A DNA stretch of 40,707 nt from Desulfobacterales bacterium (GCA_030610995.1 JAUWQO010000013.1:1-40707), one strand, 5' to 3'. Shown: positions 24,730-33,615, counted from the first letter of the stretch. The notes: generated by a model not told the origin, from the letters alone. Made by a program: numbers and translations.

Positions 24730-26067
24730 TTATGATGCGGCGAGGTTTTTCAGATGTGAAATCATTTCCCATGAAAAAGGCTCCTGTTGACACGGCAATA
24801 TTGAGTTGTTTGTAAATACAGGATCTGATTCGAGTTCGTAACGCGAGGATGCGACAGCCCTTTTCCACATGGCTGTGTGAGGAATCGGTGAATAATAGGC
24901 GATAACAGGTGTTATATTATTTTGTTTGACGGTTTTGATGGAAGATTCAACAGAGCTTATCCTTTGTCCGGGCATGCCGGCAAGCAGATATGCGCCAACC
25001 TGATCTTTATTAAAGCCGGCATTCTTCAGACACGCGACAGCCCGTATAAATTCATCCGCGGTTACCTTTTTGTCAAAATCCTTTCTTTTTTCAAAGGCCG
25101 CAGTCTCAAGCCCAAGACGCAGAGTTTTAAAGCCTGCTTTATACATCAGATCTGCTGTCTGATCCGAAATGCAGCGGACATGGACAGCATTTGGCGTGTG
25201 AAAACGCACGCTTATGCCTGTTTCAATTATTTTTTCAAAGATTGGGACAGCATGCTTTTCAGCGTCCACAAGGAGTGCATCATCGTAAAACACAAAATCG
25301 ATTACATCATATTTTTCATGCCAGTAGCATATTTCTTCCACAACAGATTCCGGACTTCGCAAAGCTCTTTTTGGATTTAAAAAATGTGATGCGCAGTAGG
25401 CGCAGGAAAAGGGGCATCCTGTTGACGTGAGAATAGGGATATAGGAGATTTTTTTCTGAAGGTCAAATGCAGGATAAGGATATGTGTCAGAATTATCCGG
25501 GTTATATTTTGGACTGACTGCAAAGCCTGTAAATTTTTCGGCCAGTTTGAGGATGTGTTGAGCGGCTGGACCGGTTACGACCCTGTCCGCGCCTGAATGA
25601 ACATTGGCGTGATCCTGGCAGAGACTGGCATAAACACCGCCAAGAATCACCGGTGTGTCCGGAAAAGTTTCTTTGATAATACTTATGGTTTCCTGAACCC
25701 CGGGGTGCCAGTATGTCATAAGTGACGTGATAAGAACAACATCGGGCTTTGGTATGGATAGAAGATCATCTCTGAACCATTCTTCCCTGATTCCGTATCT
25801 GGAATAGTTTCTGGGCACATCTTCAAGGCCGTCCGGCTTGGGAATTCTGGTTTTTAAATACGGGCCACGGCCGTATCTTGCATGAGGATCGCTTTTAAGA
25901 GCTTTTTGATGAAATCTGTCAAGACAGTCAATATATGCAACATTATATCCGTGGTGGCGAAGGATGGAGGCAAGGCTGAGAAGTCCCATCGGCTTTGCCC
26001 AGAAGTCGTAAGCCGCAAAGTCGCAGATCCAGGGATTTACAAGCAGAATGTTTGGAGTGTCTTTTAT
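24730..26067 (-). CDS. B12-binding-type radical SAM protein (probable AUA start)
   Basis: An N-terminal cobalamin-binding-type Rossmann region (ILLVNPWICDF ... MGLLSLASILRHHGYNV) is followed by a radical SAM domain with CPFSCAYC, whose cysteines are 192, 196 and 199 when counted from the ATG at 25989. The first ATG (25989) would delete the conserved first beta strand; the frame is open to 26070. An ATA at 26067 gives xKDTPNILLVNPW, overlaps the upstream stop as ATAA and has AGGA 9 nt before it, so I place the start there (445 residues). An error in the read is the alternative. The neighbour is a siroheme decarboxylase, but this is not a typical AhbC or AhbD. Substrate unknown. Confidence 0.8.
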   Translation of the reverse strand: MKDTPNILLVNPWICDFAAYDFWAKPMGLLSLASILRHHGYNVAYIDCLDRFHQKALKSDPHARYGRGPYLKTRIPKPDGLEDVPRNYSRYGIREEWFRDDLLSIPKPDVVLITSLMTYWHPGVQETISIIKETFPDTPVILGGVYASLCQDHANVHSGADRVVTGPAAQHILKLAEKFTGFAVSPKYNPDNSDTYPYPAFDLQKKISYIPILTSTGCPFSCAYCASHFLNPKRALRSPESVVEEICYWHEKYDVIDFVFYDDALLVDAEKHAVPIFEKIIETGISVRFHTPNAVHVRCISDQTADLMYKAGFKTLRLGLETAAFEKRKDFDKKVTADEFIRAVACLKNAGFNKDQVGAYLLAGMPGQRISSVESSIKTVKQNNITPVIAYYSPIPHTAMWKRAVASSRYELESDPVFTNNSILPCQQEPFSWEMISHLKNLAAS

Positions 26068-26546
26068 TCTTTATTATCCTGCGGAAAGTATTCCATTGAG
26101 GTTTTTTTCAATTCCTCGCGGCTGAAAAGAAGTGTATATGTATTGACCGAGGTTGCTTCCGACATCTTGCGCGCTGTTTCCATGCAGGATTCTTCATCTT
26201 TGGCATGGATCATGGTATAGAGATTGTATGGCCAATCGCTATTGGGGTTTCGCCTGTAACAGTGCGAAACCTCTCTGAAAGAGGCCATTTTTTCCCCGAC
26301 ATCGTTTATCCGGTCTTCATCGACCGTCCAGGCTACCATGGCATTTGCGGTAAAGCCTGATTTCTGGTGCCGTATGGTTGCGCCGAAACGCCGTATTACC
26401 CCCCTGTCGCAAAGATCTTTTAGCTTTTCCAGAAAAGTATCTTCTGAAATACCTAGTTGCTCTGCGATTTCGAGATACGGCTGCTTTGTTATGGAGATGT
26501 CGCCCTGGATTGAGGCCAGTATCCTTTTTTCAAGTTTTGTCAGCAT
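26064..26546 (-). CDS. Siroheme decarboxylase subunit, AhbA/AhbB-like (Lrp/AsnC fold)
   Basis: 160 residues with an N-terminal winged helix (ISEDTFLEKLKDLCDRGVIRRFGA) and a C-terminal RAM-like domain. The block RRFGATIRHQKSGFTANAMV and YRRNPNSDWPYNLYTMIHA is typical of AhbA/AhbB and NirD/L/G/H proteins that decarboxylate siroheme to 12,18-didecarboxysiroheme, rather than of Lrp regulators. Only one such gene is visible; the enzyme is normally a heterodimer of two paralogues. The downstream radical SAM gene overlaps by 4 bp. Confidence 0.85.
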   Translation of the reverse strand: MLTKLEKRILASIQGDISITKQPYLEIAEQLGISEDTFLEKLKDLCDRGVIRRFGATIRHQKSGFTANAMVAWTVDEDRINDVGEKMASFREVSHCYRRNPNSDWPYNLYTMIHAKDEESCMETARKMSEATSVNTYTLLFSREELKKTSMEYFPQDNKE

Positions 26547-26618
26547 TTGTTTAGATCTTTCAAAAAGATTTTTTTGACAGGATTAAAAATAATCACGAAA
26601 ACACGAAATGTGTTGATC

Positions 26619-26655
26619 CGCTCTACGCTCTATGCTCCCTGCTCTACGCTCTCTT
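26619..26655. repeat. CTCTAYG heptamer array
   Basis: Tandem 7-nt units in the spacer between mtnA and the decarboxylase gene: ctctacg, ctctatg, ctccctg, ctctacg, ctctctt. The sequence differs from the other heptamer arrays but the period is the same. Confidence 0.75.
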
Positions 26656-26666
26656 ACCTATAAATG

Positions 26667-27776
26667 TCAAGGATTTTTGGACGCAGGAAACAGGCTGTGT
26701 ATATCCTGCTCTGTTGCCCTGCATATACCATTTTCGGTAATAAAACCTGTTACAAGTCTTGCAGGCGTGACATCAAAAGCAAAGTTTGCGGCAAGGCTGC
26801 TTTCAGGGGGAATTAGAACACTTTTTATCTCTCCTTGGTCAAAGCCCTGCACATACCTTATTTCATCAGGATCACGCATTTCTATAGGTATCTCTTTTAA
26901 CCCGTCTTTTAAGTCCCAGTCAAAGGTGCTGGAAGGAAGGGCAACATAAAAGGGAATGTTGTTATCCCTCGCTGCCAGCGCTTTAAGATATGTTCCGATT
27001 TTATTGGCAACATCGCCGGTGCGGGTAGTTCTGTCGGAACCGACGATTACAATGTCCACCATGCCGTGCTGCATGAGATGGCCGCCTGCATTATCGGCAA
27101 TCACAGTATGTTTTACACCGTGTTTGCCTAATTCCCATGCAGTCAGTCTTGAACCCTGATTTAGCGGTCTTGTCTCGTCCACCCATACATGGATGTCTAT
27201 ACCTTTTTCAAATGCAGCATAGATCGGAGCGGTCGCGGTTCCATATTCTACACAGGCGAGCCATCCTGCATTGCAATGGGTGAGAATATTGACGGTTTGA
27301 TTTCCTTTTCTGCGGCTTATCTCTTTGATTAAGTTTAGACCATTTTCACCTATTTTCCTGCAGTTTTCGATCTCTGTTTCGACGATTCTTTCAGTCTCAT
27401 TAAGGGCTGCTTTAATTTTTTCAGATGATGTTTCTGGTTTGAGTGTTTTAGATAAAACCTTATCAACAGCCCATGCAAGATTTATCGCCGTGGGCCTTGC
27501 AGCTTTCATTTTTTTACACTCTTTTATCAGAAAATCGTTGCTTATTGGTTTATCTTCAGCATTTAAGGCGGCTAGGTAAACCCCGTATGCTGCTGTAACA
27601 CCTATCAGAGGGGCGCCTCTTACATATGTTTCCTTTATAGCTTTTATGATATCATCGACACTTTTAAGATCCGCGATCACAAACCGGTGCGGAAGAAGTC
27701 TTTGGTCGATTACTTTGACAACCTTTAAATTTTGACTCAGCCATATCGGCCGTATATGTTTTCCATCAACTTTCAT
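26667..27776 (-). CDS. mtnA: S-methyl-5-thioribose-1-phosphate isomerase
   Basis: 369 residues; isomerises MTR-1-P to MTRu-1-P in the methionine salvage pathway. The family residues Cys168 in ILTHCNAGWLAC and Asp248 in VGSDR, and the RGAPLIGVTAAYG, DETRPLNQGSRLTAWEL and DVANKIGTY blocks are all present, which separates it from eIF2B-type relatives. It starts 24 bp after iorB on the same strand, so they probably share a transcript. Other salvage genes are not in this window. Confidence 0.94.
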   Translation of the reverse strand: MKVDGKHIRPIWLSQNLKVVKVIDQRLLPHRFVIADLKSVDDIIKAIKETYVRGAPLIGVTAAYGVYLAALNAEDKPISNDFLIKECKKMKAARPTAINLAWAVDKVLSKTLKPETSSEKIKAALNETERIVETEIENCRKIGENGLNLIKEISRRKGNQTVNILTHCNAGWLACVEYGTATAPIYAAFEKGIDIHVWVDETRPLNQGSRLTAWELGKHGVKHTVIADNAGGHLMQHGMVDIVIVGSDRTTRTGDVANKIGTYLKALAARDNNIPFYVALPSSTFDWDLKDGLKEIPIEMRDPDEIRYVQGFDQGEIKSVLIPPESSLAANFAFDVTPARLVTGFITENGICRATEQDIHSLFPASKNP

Positions 27777-27800
27777 AGTTATCTTGAGAGCCCAAACTTT

Positions 27801-28397
27801 TTAACCAAGTTCTTTTGCAGCGGCAAAACCAAGCTCAAAAGCTTTTAAATTAGATTCCACAAAGGTTTTTTTTGTTTTTGTCTGTATTGCCTCTTTAACG
27901 CTGTCTGCCGACAGCGGGAGGATGCCTGTTTGAATCAGGGCGCCCAACAAGACAATGTTAACCGACAGACTATTACCCGCCTGTTTTGCAAGATCAGCGG
28001 CATTAAAGGCGATAAGACGTTTGGTTTTGGATCGGATCAGATCCTGCAGTTTATTTAGATCAGGGTAAACACTTTTTCCGAGAGTCACAGTAAATGGCGG
28101 AAGACAGGAAAGGTTGGTGATTACAATTGTGCTGGAATTGCATTTATTGAGGGCTCTGAGTGTTTCCGAGGGTTCAAATCCCACCAGCACATCTGCCTCG
28201 CCGTTCGATATTATACTGCTTTTTGCGCTGCCGAATACAACGGCGGATTCAACCACCCCGCCCCTTTGGGCCATGCCGTGTATTTCACTCATGCGAACCG
28301 AAATGCCGGAAAGGAGGGCCGCTTCTCCAAGCACTTTTGAAGCAAGTAGATTTCCCTGTCCGCCCACCGCCACTATAATTAATTTTGTTATATCCAT
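27801..28397 (-). CDS. iorB: Indolepyruvate:ferredoxin oxidoreductase beta subunit
   Basis: 198 residues. The N-terminal GVGGQGN-like segment reads VAVGGQGNLLASKVLGEAAL, followed by SEIHGMAQRGGVVESAVVFG, both diagnostic for the gamma-type domain of 2-oxoacid oxidoreductases and of IorB. With IorA it oxidises arylpyruvates to aryl-acetyl-CoA with ferredoxin reduction. It is normally directly next to iorA, but here 2.97 kb of mostly plus-strand genes lie between them. Confidence 0.92.
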   Translation of the reverse strand: MDITKLIIVAVGGQGNLLASKVLGEAALLSGISVRMSEIHGMAQRGGVVESAVVFGSAKSSIISNGEADVLVGFEPSETLRALNKCNSSTIVITNLSCLPPFTVTLGKSVYPDLNKLQDLIRSKTKRLIAFNAADLAKQAGNSLSVNIVLLGALIQTGILPLSADSVKEAIQTKTKKTFVESNLKAFELGFAAAKELG

Positions 28398-28773
28398 TTC
28401 TAATCCTGTGTTTTAGTAATTATTTACTCAAGTTTCGCACCATTTTTATTTATCAAAAGCTTTAAACAGTAAGGGCCAAAATAAATTCAGCCCTTTACCG
28501 CCCATTCGCTCCTCTCATTAGAGGCACAGAGCACGCAGAGGAAAAATAAAATTCTCTTTGCGTTCTTTGCGGCTTGCGGTGAATAAATTCTTTGAGTTAG
28601 CAGTGTACCCACTGAATAATTACAATTTATTTATCAGAAATGGGTATTAAGTCAATATTAAGAAAAGGAAAAAATGTATTATAAATTTTCTGATTTGACA
28701 CTGTAAATTTTTATAGTTAAAATAACAATTAAAGATTCGCACCAATGAAAACCGAAACAAGGTACTTCATACG
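28398..28773. other. Divergent spacer between iorB and the response-regulator gene
   Basis: Contains a repeat of the gcacgcagaggaaaaataaa / ctttgcggcttgcggtgaa type (about 28520-28590) that recurs near 31170-31200, and then an AT-rich stretch with the promoter at 28695-28723. No gene is seen. Confidence 0.6.
28695..28723 (+). promoter_or_regulatory. Sigma70-like promoter of the response-regulator operon
   Basis: TTGACA (28695-28700), 17-bp spacer, TAAAAT (28718-28723); the next ATG is 50 bp downstream. Box sequence and spacing are close to consensus. Confidence 0.6.
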
Positions 28774-29169
28774 ATGACAGGTAAAATACTCATTGTTGAC
28801 GATGAGCCCTCCGTTCGTCAGTTCTTTGATGATGTGCTGACGGAGAAGGGCTACGAGGTGATGTCAGTACAGAACGCAGGGGAAGCGCTGAAGACCCTTG
28901 AAAAAGACGATATCAACGTCATATTCCTCGATCTCAAGCTCTTTGGGATGAATGGGATAGAACTCTGTCGCCAGATAAAGGCATTGCAACCTCTTTCTAT
29001 TATCTATGCCATAACGGGATGGGCGGCGCTTTTTGAGATTGAGGAGTGCCGGGATGCGGGTTTTGATGACTGTTTTATGAAACCGGTTTCCGTTGACAGG
29101 ATCTATAAGGCCACTGACGATGCTTTTGAGAAGCTGGACAGGTGGACAAACCATTACGGCAAGGTCTGA
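28774..29169 (+). CDS. Single-domain response regulator
   Basis: 131 residues, receiver domain only. Asp9/Asp10 (VDDE), phospho-acceptor Asp53 (IFLDLKLFGMNG), Thr81 (AITGW) and Lys103 (FMKPVS) form a complete active site. No output domain, and no kinase in the window. It is followed after 12 bp by a gene for an exported protein, with which it probably forms an operon. It belongs to a plus-strand block that sits between iorB and iorA. Confidence 0.9.
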   Translation: MTGKILIVDDEPSVRQFFDDVLTEKGYEVMSVQNAGEALKTLEKDDINVIFLDLKLFGMNGIELCRQIKALQPLSIIYAITGWAALFEIEECRDAGFDDCFMKPVSVDRIYKATDDAFEKLDRWTNHYGKV

Positions 29170-29181
29170 CTGGAGGCAACC

Positions 29182-29808
29182 ATGGCTAAATACGTCGTGT
29201 CTTTTGTAACAGCATTATACCTAATTTTCAGTCCGATCCAGGCTTCAGCGGTTAATCCCTCTGATCTCATCAAACTCAAAAACGCCGGTGTAAGCGACAA
29301 GGTGATTATCGCAGTCATAGAGTCCAATGCCATCCAACGTGCTATAATTTCTATAGACCAGATCATTGCAATGAAGTCCGTAAAAATAGCCGATGGAGTT
29401 ATTCTTAAGATCATCGAAACCGCCAACCAGCCAATCCCTGATTTGGACCGCCAGGATACCAAAGACTTCGCCCTGGAGCGTCACATAAAACGGGTCGAAA
29501 TAGGACTGGAGCTTAAAAAGAAAGAACTCGTCGTAGCAAGAGAGTACCTATCCAAACTGATGACAAACCCCGAAATCCTTAAGCTTGTTAAGGCCGGCAA
29601 GATATCTTCTAAAGACTTTGCGGATATCACCAAGTATCTAAAACAGTATGCCAGAGATGAAGATTCCGTTGACTACCGCGAGGATAAACATATAGATATA
29701 AATATCAAAAAAACATACACGCCTCGTTCTAAAAAAGAGCTTAGAAAAACTCATCCGGCTTCTGATGCGGCTTTTAAGGGTCTAAGAATCAAAAAAACCG
29801 TTGAATAA
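29182..29808 (+). CDS. Exported hypothetical protein with two short 'KAGVSD'-type repeats
   Basis: 208 residues with a signal peptide (VVSFVTALYLIFSPIQASA) and a good GGAGG ribosome site 7 nt before the ATG. Residues about 28-50 (DLIKLKNAGVSDKVIIAVIES) and 58-80 (DQIIAMKSVKIADGVILKIIE) are two copies of a short helical motif seen in other bacterial exported proteins. The rest is charged and helical with a lysine-rich C-terminus. Function unknown. It probably shares a transcript with the preceding response regulator. Confidence 0.75.
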   Translation: MAKYVVSFVTALYLIFSPIQASAVNPSDLIKLKNAGVSDKVIIAVIESNAIQRAIISIDQIIAMKSVKIADGVILKIIETANQPIPDLDRQDTKDFALERHIKRVEIGLELKKKELVVAREYLSKLMTNPEILKLVKAGKISSKDFADITKYLKQYARDEDSVDYREDKHIDINIKKTYTPRSKKELRKTHPASDAAFKGLRIKKTVE

Positions 29809-29883
29809 ATCAAAGAACCTAAATGCAGATTAATGAGATTCGTAGCGAGAAAAATCAACAAACAATAAAGAGTGAGATACAAC

Positions 29884-30213
29884 ATGAAAAACACAAATAA
29901 AAAATTAATAGAAAATTCGAGAGAGAAAATAGATATATTATTGTCATTTGGTGCAAGCGAGGAACTCGATACCAGTTTAGACAAATTGATTACATTTCAA
30001 ATAGCCAAATATAACAACAATATAAATCAGATAGGTTATGAACTGGAAAGATTTGAGACCAAATATCAAATGGCTTCAGAGGAATTTTTCAGTAAATTTG
30101 AGGCTGGGACGCTGGGTGACGATGCAGATTATTTTGAATGGGTCGGATTGTATGAAAATGTTCTTTTATATAAACAAAGAATTAAGTCTTTAGAATCCGC
30201 ACTTAAAAAATGA
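29884..30213 (+). CDS. Putative antitoxin partner of a TumE-like toxin
   Basis: 109 residues from the ATG at 29884 (an ATG at 29872 adds four residues and is less likely). The product is helical, coiled-coil-like and charged (KIDILLSFGASEELDTSLDK ... LLYKQRIKSLESALKK). Small proteins of this type commonly precede TumE-family genes. Its stop overlaps the next start as ATGA, the usual toxin-antitoxin organisation. The role is inferred from context only. Confidence 0.55.
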   Translation: MKNTNKKLIENSREKIDILLSFGASEELDTSLDKLITFQIAKYNNNINQIGYELERFETKYQMASEEFFSKFEAGTLGDDADYFEWVGLYENVLLYKQRIKSLESALKK

Positions 30214-30605
30214 TAAACACCTATCTAAATGATCTTGATGCGTTCATCAGTGCAAACGATGCTGTGGCTAATGTCGATGTTATAAGGAGAGATATACGTG
30301 ACACCGGTTTGGAAAAGATAGCTCTTTACCGTTACCGTTTGAAACTGAAGGATGGATCGATTGTTGAGCTTACAGAAAGGATCATTGAAGAAAGAGGAAA
30401 ATTTAATACAACCAAGTATAGATTTCATTGGCAAAACAAATCGGGGGAATTAATTAAACGGTGGGATAATGCGCCGCACCATCCAGAAATTGACTCTTTC
30501 CCTGATCATCTGCATGACGGGGAAGTTGATAATGTAAAGAGTTTTAGAAAGTGCAGTGCATTAGATATACTTACAGGTATCATTAATGAGATAGTTACCC
30601 TGTAA
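30210..30605 (+). CDS. TumE-family (DUF6516-type) toxin
   Basis: 131 residues. The family signature is visible: a beta-rich centre ending YRFHWQNKSGELIKRWDNAP, then HHPEIDSFPDHLHDG with its conserved His/Asp pattern, and a short helical tail (LDILTGIINEIVTL). It matches what I know of the TumE toxin-antitoxin family; its biochemical target is poorly defined. It is coupled to the preceding small gene by a 4-bp overlap. Confidence 0.7.
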   Translation: MINTYLNDLDAFISANDAVANVDVIRRDIRDTGLEKIALYRYRLKLKDGSIVELTERIIEERGKFNTTKYRFHWQNKSGELIKRWDNAPHHPEIDSFPDHLHDGEVDNVKSFRKCSALDILTGIINEIVTL

Positions 30606-30898
30606 CCCAAGGTCCTTAAATCGCGCAAAGGATCTCCTTACTTCTTACTATAAAACACCTTGTACCTTCCAGCTTGTATCTTGCACCTACGCGCTTTTTT
30701 TCATATGTGCTAAGAGAAAAATGAATAAATCAAAGGACTTCATCAATAGAAACTTATAAACTAATGAGTGTCCCGAAAGCACTCGAAAGCACTCTCAGCC
30801 TTTCTGGGCGCGGTTTTGATGATAATTCGATCACATAGCTTGGCCCGAACCCAAAAGGAAAATGCAGGACTCTTTTTAGGAAGAAGAGGAGAGGAATC
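30606..30898. other. Spacer with an ACCTTGT heptamer array
   Basis: 30657-30687 is a heptamer tract: accttgt, accttcc, agcttgt, atcttgc, acc. The remaining sequence contains a gcactcgaaagcactc direct repeat near 30779-30794. No gene is supported, and the minus-strand frame here has no recognisable features. Confidence 0.65.
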
Positions 30899-31129
30899 AT
30901 GGAGAATAACCATAATCCGTCTATAGGAAAAGGTGAGATTGGAAGACCTGAGGCCAAACTATTGCTTGGTTTCTTTGCTGGTATATGTTCGGCCATTTTC
31001 CCTAGGTTGATTGTACTTTTAAATATGTCTAATGTATCAGGCGATATAATAGCTTCAAATGTTATAGTGTTCGAATGGTCTTATATTATGTATGCGCTGA
31101 TATTCTCCATCTTTATTGCAGTCAATTGA
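30899..31129 (+). CDS. Small membrane protein, possibly truncated by a repeat
   Basis: 76 residues with a strong GAGAGG site before the ATG. Two hydrophobic segments are visible (LLLGFFAGICSAIFPRLIVLL and WSYIMYALIFSIFIAV). The frame ends in a TGA formed where an intergenic repeat (ttgaaaaaaaccagacagg, also near 17592) begins, in the middle of a hydrophobic run. It may be the remnant of a longer membrane protein. Function unknown. Confidence 0.5.
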   Translation: MENNHNPSIGKGEIGRPEAKLLLGFFAGICSAIFPRLIVLLNMSNVSGDIIASNVIVFEWSYIMYALIFSIFIAVN

Positions 31130-31366
31130 AAAAAACCAGACAGGATAACAGGATAAACAAGAAAAATAAACTTCTTTGCGTTCTCCGCGGCTTTGCGGTG
31201 AATATAAAATAGGTGTTACGAGATTATTAATTTTGGTGAACGGAAAGTTGAAATCAAACGCAAAGTAAAGGATTTTGATGAGGATTAACCCTCCAGAGAT
31301 AGGCGGACAAGCAGGATGAGTTTTGATGTTTTAATCCTGAATATCCTGTTATCCTGTCTAGTTTTT
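31126..31366. repeat. Composite intergenic repeat
   Basis: Shares three blocks with 17590-18200: accagacaggataacagg, gtaaaggattttgatgagg, and aatcctgaatatcctgtt. A ctttgcggtgaa block links it to 28520-28590. The order differs between copies, so it is built from modules. It ends at the iorA stop codon. Confidence 0.7.
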
Positions 31367-31369
31367 TAT

Positions 31370-33220
31370 TTATTTTTTTAGCGGTAAAATTGCGTTTTCC
31401 GGACAGATTTGGGCGCAGATTGAGCACCCGACACACATGTCGGGATCGATTTTAACCCTTTCATCCTTTATGAAAAAGGCGGGACATGCGAGTTCATTGA
31501 CGCAAGTTCTGTGATTTTTGCATTTATTGCTGATATAAAACGGCAGGGCCTTGAGCATTTTCAGGCTCTTAGCATAAAGGGTGCACATCTGTTTTGATAT
31601 AACAACCGATACCCCTTTATAACTAAGGGCTTTTTTTATAGCTTCTATGCTCTTTTTAATATTGTACGGTTTGATGACAGCGACATGGGCCACGCCGATT
31701 CCCCTGACAACATTTTCAATGGAGACATGACCGAATCCGTCAAAATTTAATTTTTTCATATCAACGCCGGGATGCGGCTGATGCCCTGTCATGGCAGTAG
31801 TGCCATTGTCGAGAATGATTAGTGTAAAATTGTGGTTGTTGAAAACAGCGTTTATCAGCCCTGGTATTCCTGAGTGAAAAAAGGTTGAATCCCCGATAAA
31901 GCCTATGACCTTTTTATCTGTTGCTTTTGAAAACCCGCAGGAAGTCCCGACAGATGATCCCATGCAGATGACAAAATCGGCCATGGAAAGAGGTGGCAGC
32001 AAACCAAGGGTATAGCACCCGATATCTGTCGGGTATATGGTTTCCATACCCTCGGCTGCCTTTTTAACCGCATAATAGGTGGCCCTGTGTGAGCAGCCGG
32101 CGCAAAGATTAGGCGGCCGTTGCGGAATTTCCGGGATATCGGAAAGATCGACAGTCTCCGGTGTTGTATAGGGAACATCAAAATATCTTGATAGGCATTG
32201 CCGTACATGACCGGGATTGAACTCGTAAAGACGCGAAAAAAGATCATTTCCCTTGCCCCTGATAGAAAGGGTTAATCCTTCCTCCTGGGCGAACGCCTTT
32301 ATGCTTTCTTCCATATAAGGCTCTCCCTCCTCTACAATTAGAGCCTTTTTACATTCTTTTAAAAAATCCTTTATCAAAGCCCCGGGCATTGGATGTGAAA
32401 AACCGATGCGAAGTATTTTGACCATATCTTCCATATTCAGGTCTTTTACTGCATCATATACATAGTTGTAGCTTACACCGTTGCATATAATACCAAGATT
32501 TCCTTTTCCTGTTATAAAATTATAAGCGCTGGTTTCAGAGATCTTTTCAGCATGTTTAAAATTTTCAAGCAGCTTGGCATGCAGTTTTCTTGAAACAGCA
32601 GGAATCGTAACATAATTAAAGGGATCTTTTTTAAAATCCCCCTTTGTTTTTCTTTTTTTGATTTTACCAAAAGTCACGACTTCGGTGGCATGGTTGAGTC
32701 TGGTCGTTGTTCTGAAGATAACCGGTTCACAAAGCTTTTCAGAAAGATCAAATGCAAAAGCAACCATTTCTCCGATTTCTTCAACTGAAGAGGCTTCGAG
32801 AAGCGGAAGACCTGAAAGAGCGGCATAATAACGGTTGTCCTGTTCGTTCTGGCTGGAAAACAGGAACGGATCATCAGCCGTAACAATAATCAGACCCGCC
32901 TTTACCCCGATGTAAGCAAGGGTCATGAGGGCATCTGCAGCAACATTCATTCCCACATGCTTCATTACGCACATGCTGCGAACCCCGGAATTTGCGGCAG
33001 CAGATGCTACTTCAAGTGCAACCTTTTCATTGGTAGAGTATTCAAAGTAAAAATCGCTTTCCCGGGATATCTGGAAAAGGTTCAGTGAAATTTCAGAAGA
33101 TGGCGTGCCCGGATATGTGGTGGCAACAGCAACCCCTGCCTCGATTGCGCCACGCGCAATTGCTTCATTGCCAAGGAGCAACATTTTTTGGCCAGGCTGG
33201 TCGGTTAATAATTTGTGCAT
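31370..33220 (-). CDS. iorA: Indolepyruvate:ferredoxin oxidoreductase alpha subunit
   Basis: 616 residues from the ATG at 33220, chosen for its GGAA site 6 nt upstream and the conserved beginning (QKMLLLGNEAIARGAIEAGV); the frame is open to 33337. It has the pyrimidine-binding domain (TTYPGTPSSEI), the TPP-binding motif (GDSTFFHSGIPGLINAVFNN ... DNGTTAMTG) and a C-terminal ferredoxin domain with CVGCSICAQICP plus a second, looser Cys set (CKNHRTCVNELACP). It works with IorB on aromatic 2-oxoacids. The stop lies at a composite repeat. Confidence 0.94.
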   Translation of the reverse strand: MHKLLTDQPGQKMLLLGNEAIARGAIEAGVAVATTYPGTPSSEISLNLFQISRESDFYFEYSTNEKVALEVASAAANSGVRSMCVMKHVGMNVAADALMTLAYIGVKAGLIIVTADDPFLFSSQNEQDNRYYAALSGLPLLEASSVEEIGEMVAFAFDLSEKLCEPVIFRTTTRLNHATEVVTFGKIKKRKTKGDFKKDPFNYVTIPAVSRKLHAKLLENFKHAEKISETSAYNFITGKGNLGIICNGVSYNYVYDAVKDLNMEDMVKILRIGFSHPMPGALIKDFLKECKKALIVEEGEPYMEESIKAFAQEEGLTLSIRGKGNDLFSRLYEFNPGHVRQCLSRYFDVPYTTPETVDLSDIPEIPQRPPNLCAGCSHRATYYAVKKAAEGMETIYPTDIGCYTLGLLPPLSMADFVICMGSSVGTSCGFSKATDKKVIGFIGDSTFFHSGIPGLINAVFNNHNFTLIILDNGTTAMTGHQPHPGVDMKKLNFDGFGHVSIENVVRGIGVAHVAVIKPYNIKKSIEAIKKALSYKGVSVVISKQMCTLYAKSLKMLKALPFYISNKCKNHRTCVNELACPAFFIKDERVKIDPDMCVGCSICAQICPENAILPLKK

Positions 33221-33393
33221 TGTATTTCCGCTGAGTTTTAGATAATGAATTTTAGTATTATTTATATACCAGCGCTGTTTTTTGTGTAAAGGATTTTCTG
33301 TAAAGTACAAAAAAGCCGTGTGGTTATAATGATGCAAGAAACTTTACAAATACCGAATATTGTGCAATAAAGCACTAATGACAAGCAGATATC

Positions 33394-33437
33394 CCTTGAA
33401 TATCTATTGTAATAGTCAGAAACTATATAATAACTAT
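33394..33437. repeat. 44-bp direct repeat, copy 1
   Basis: Starts ccttgaatatctattgtaat and is identical to 35121-35164. In this copy it continues directly into ttcggcgtaggag and the small two-gene module; in the other copy it continues into unrelated sequence. It marks a recombination joint. Confidence 0.9.
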
Positions 33438-33462
33438 TTCGGCGTAGGAGAATTAAAAGATA

Positions 33463-33615
33463 ATGTATCTCCCCAGTTATTCTGTTATGCGGAAGATGAA
33501 GGGCATAGGAACTGTGAAATTAGCAGATGCTACAATTTGTGAAGCCGAGATACATTGGTTTGAGGCGCACGGCATAGGCCGTAAAGATTTCAAAATCAAG
33601 AGAGTGATTCGATGA
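33463..33615 (+). CDS. Small conserved-looking protein, 50 residues
   Basis: The ATG at 33463 follows GGAG at a long 12-nt spacing; in-frame ATGs at 33487 and 33496 are also possible. The C-terminal half, ADATICEAEIHWFEAHGIGR followed by KDFKIKR, has the look of a small basic beta-rich protein that I have seen in accessory regions of many genomes, but I cannot name a function. The stop overlaps the next ATG (ATGA), so the two form one translational unit. Only its last 17 nt survive at the second copy of this segment. Confidence 0.6.
   Translation: MYLPSYSVMRKMKGIGTVKLADATICEAEIHWFEAHGIGRKDFKIKRVIR

Noticed and set aside
28163-28178. tRNA T-arm-like sequence gggttcaaatccc
   Set aside because: It lies inside the conserved iorB coding sequence and no acceptor, D or anticodon stems can be built around it.
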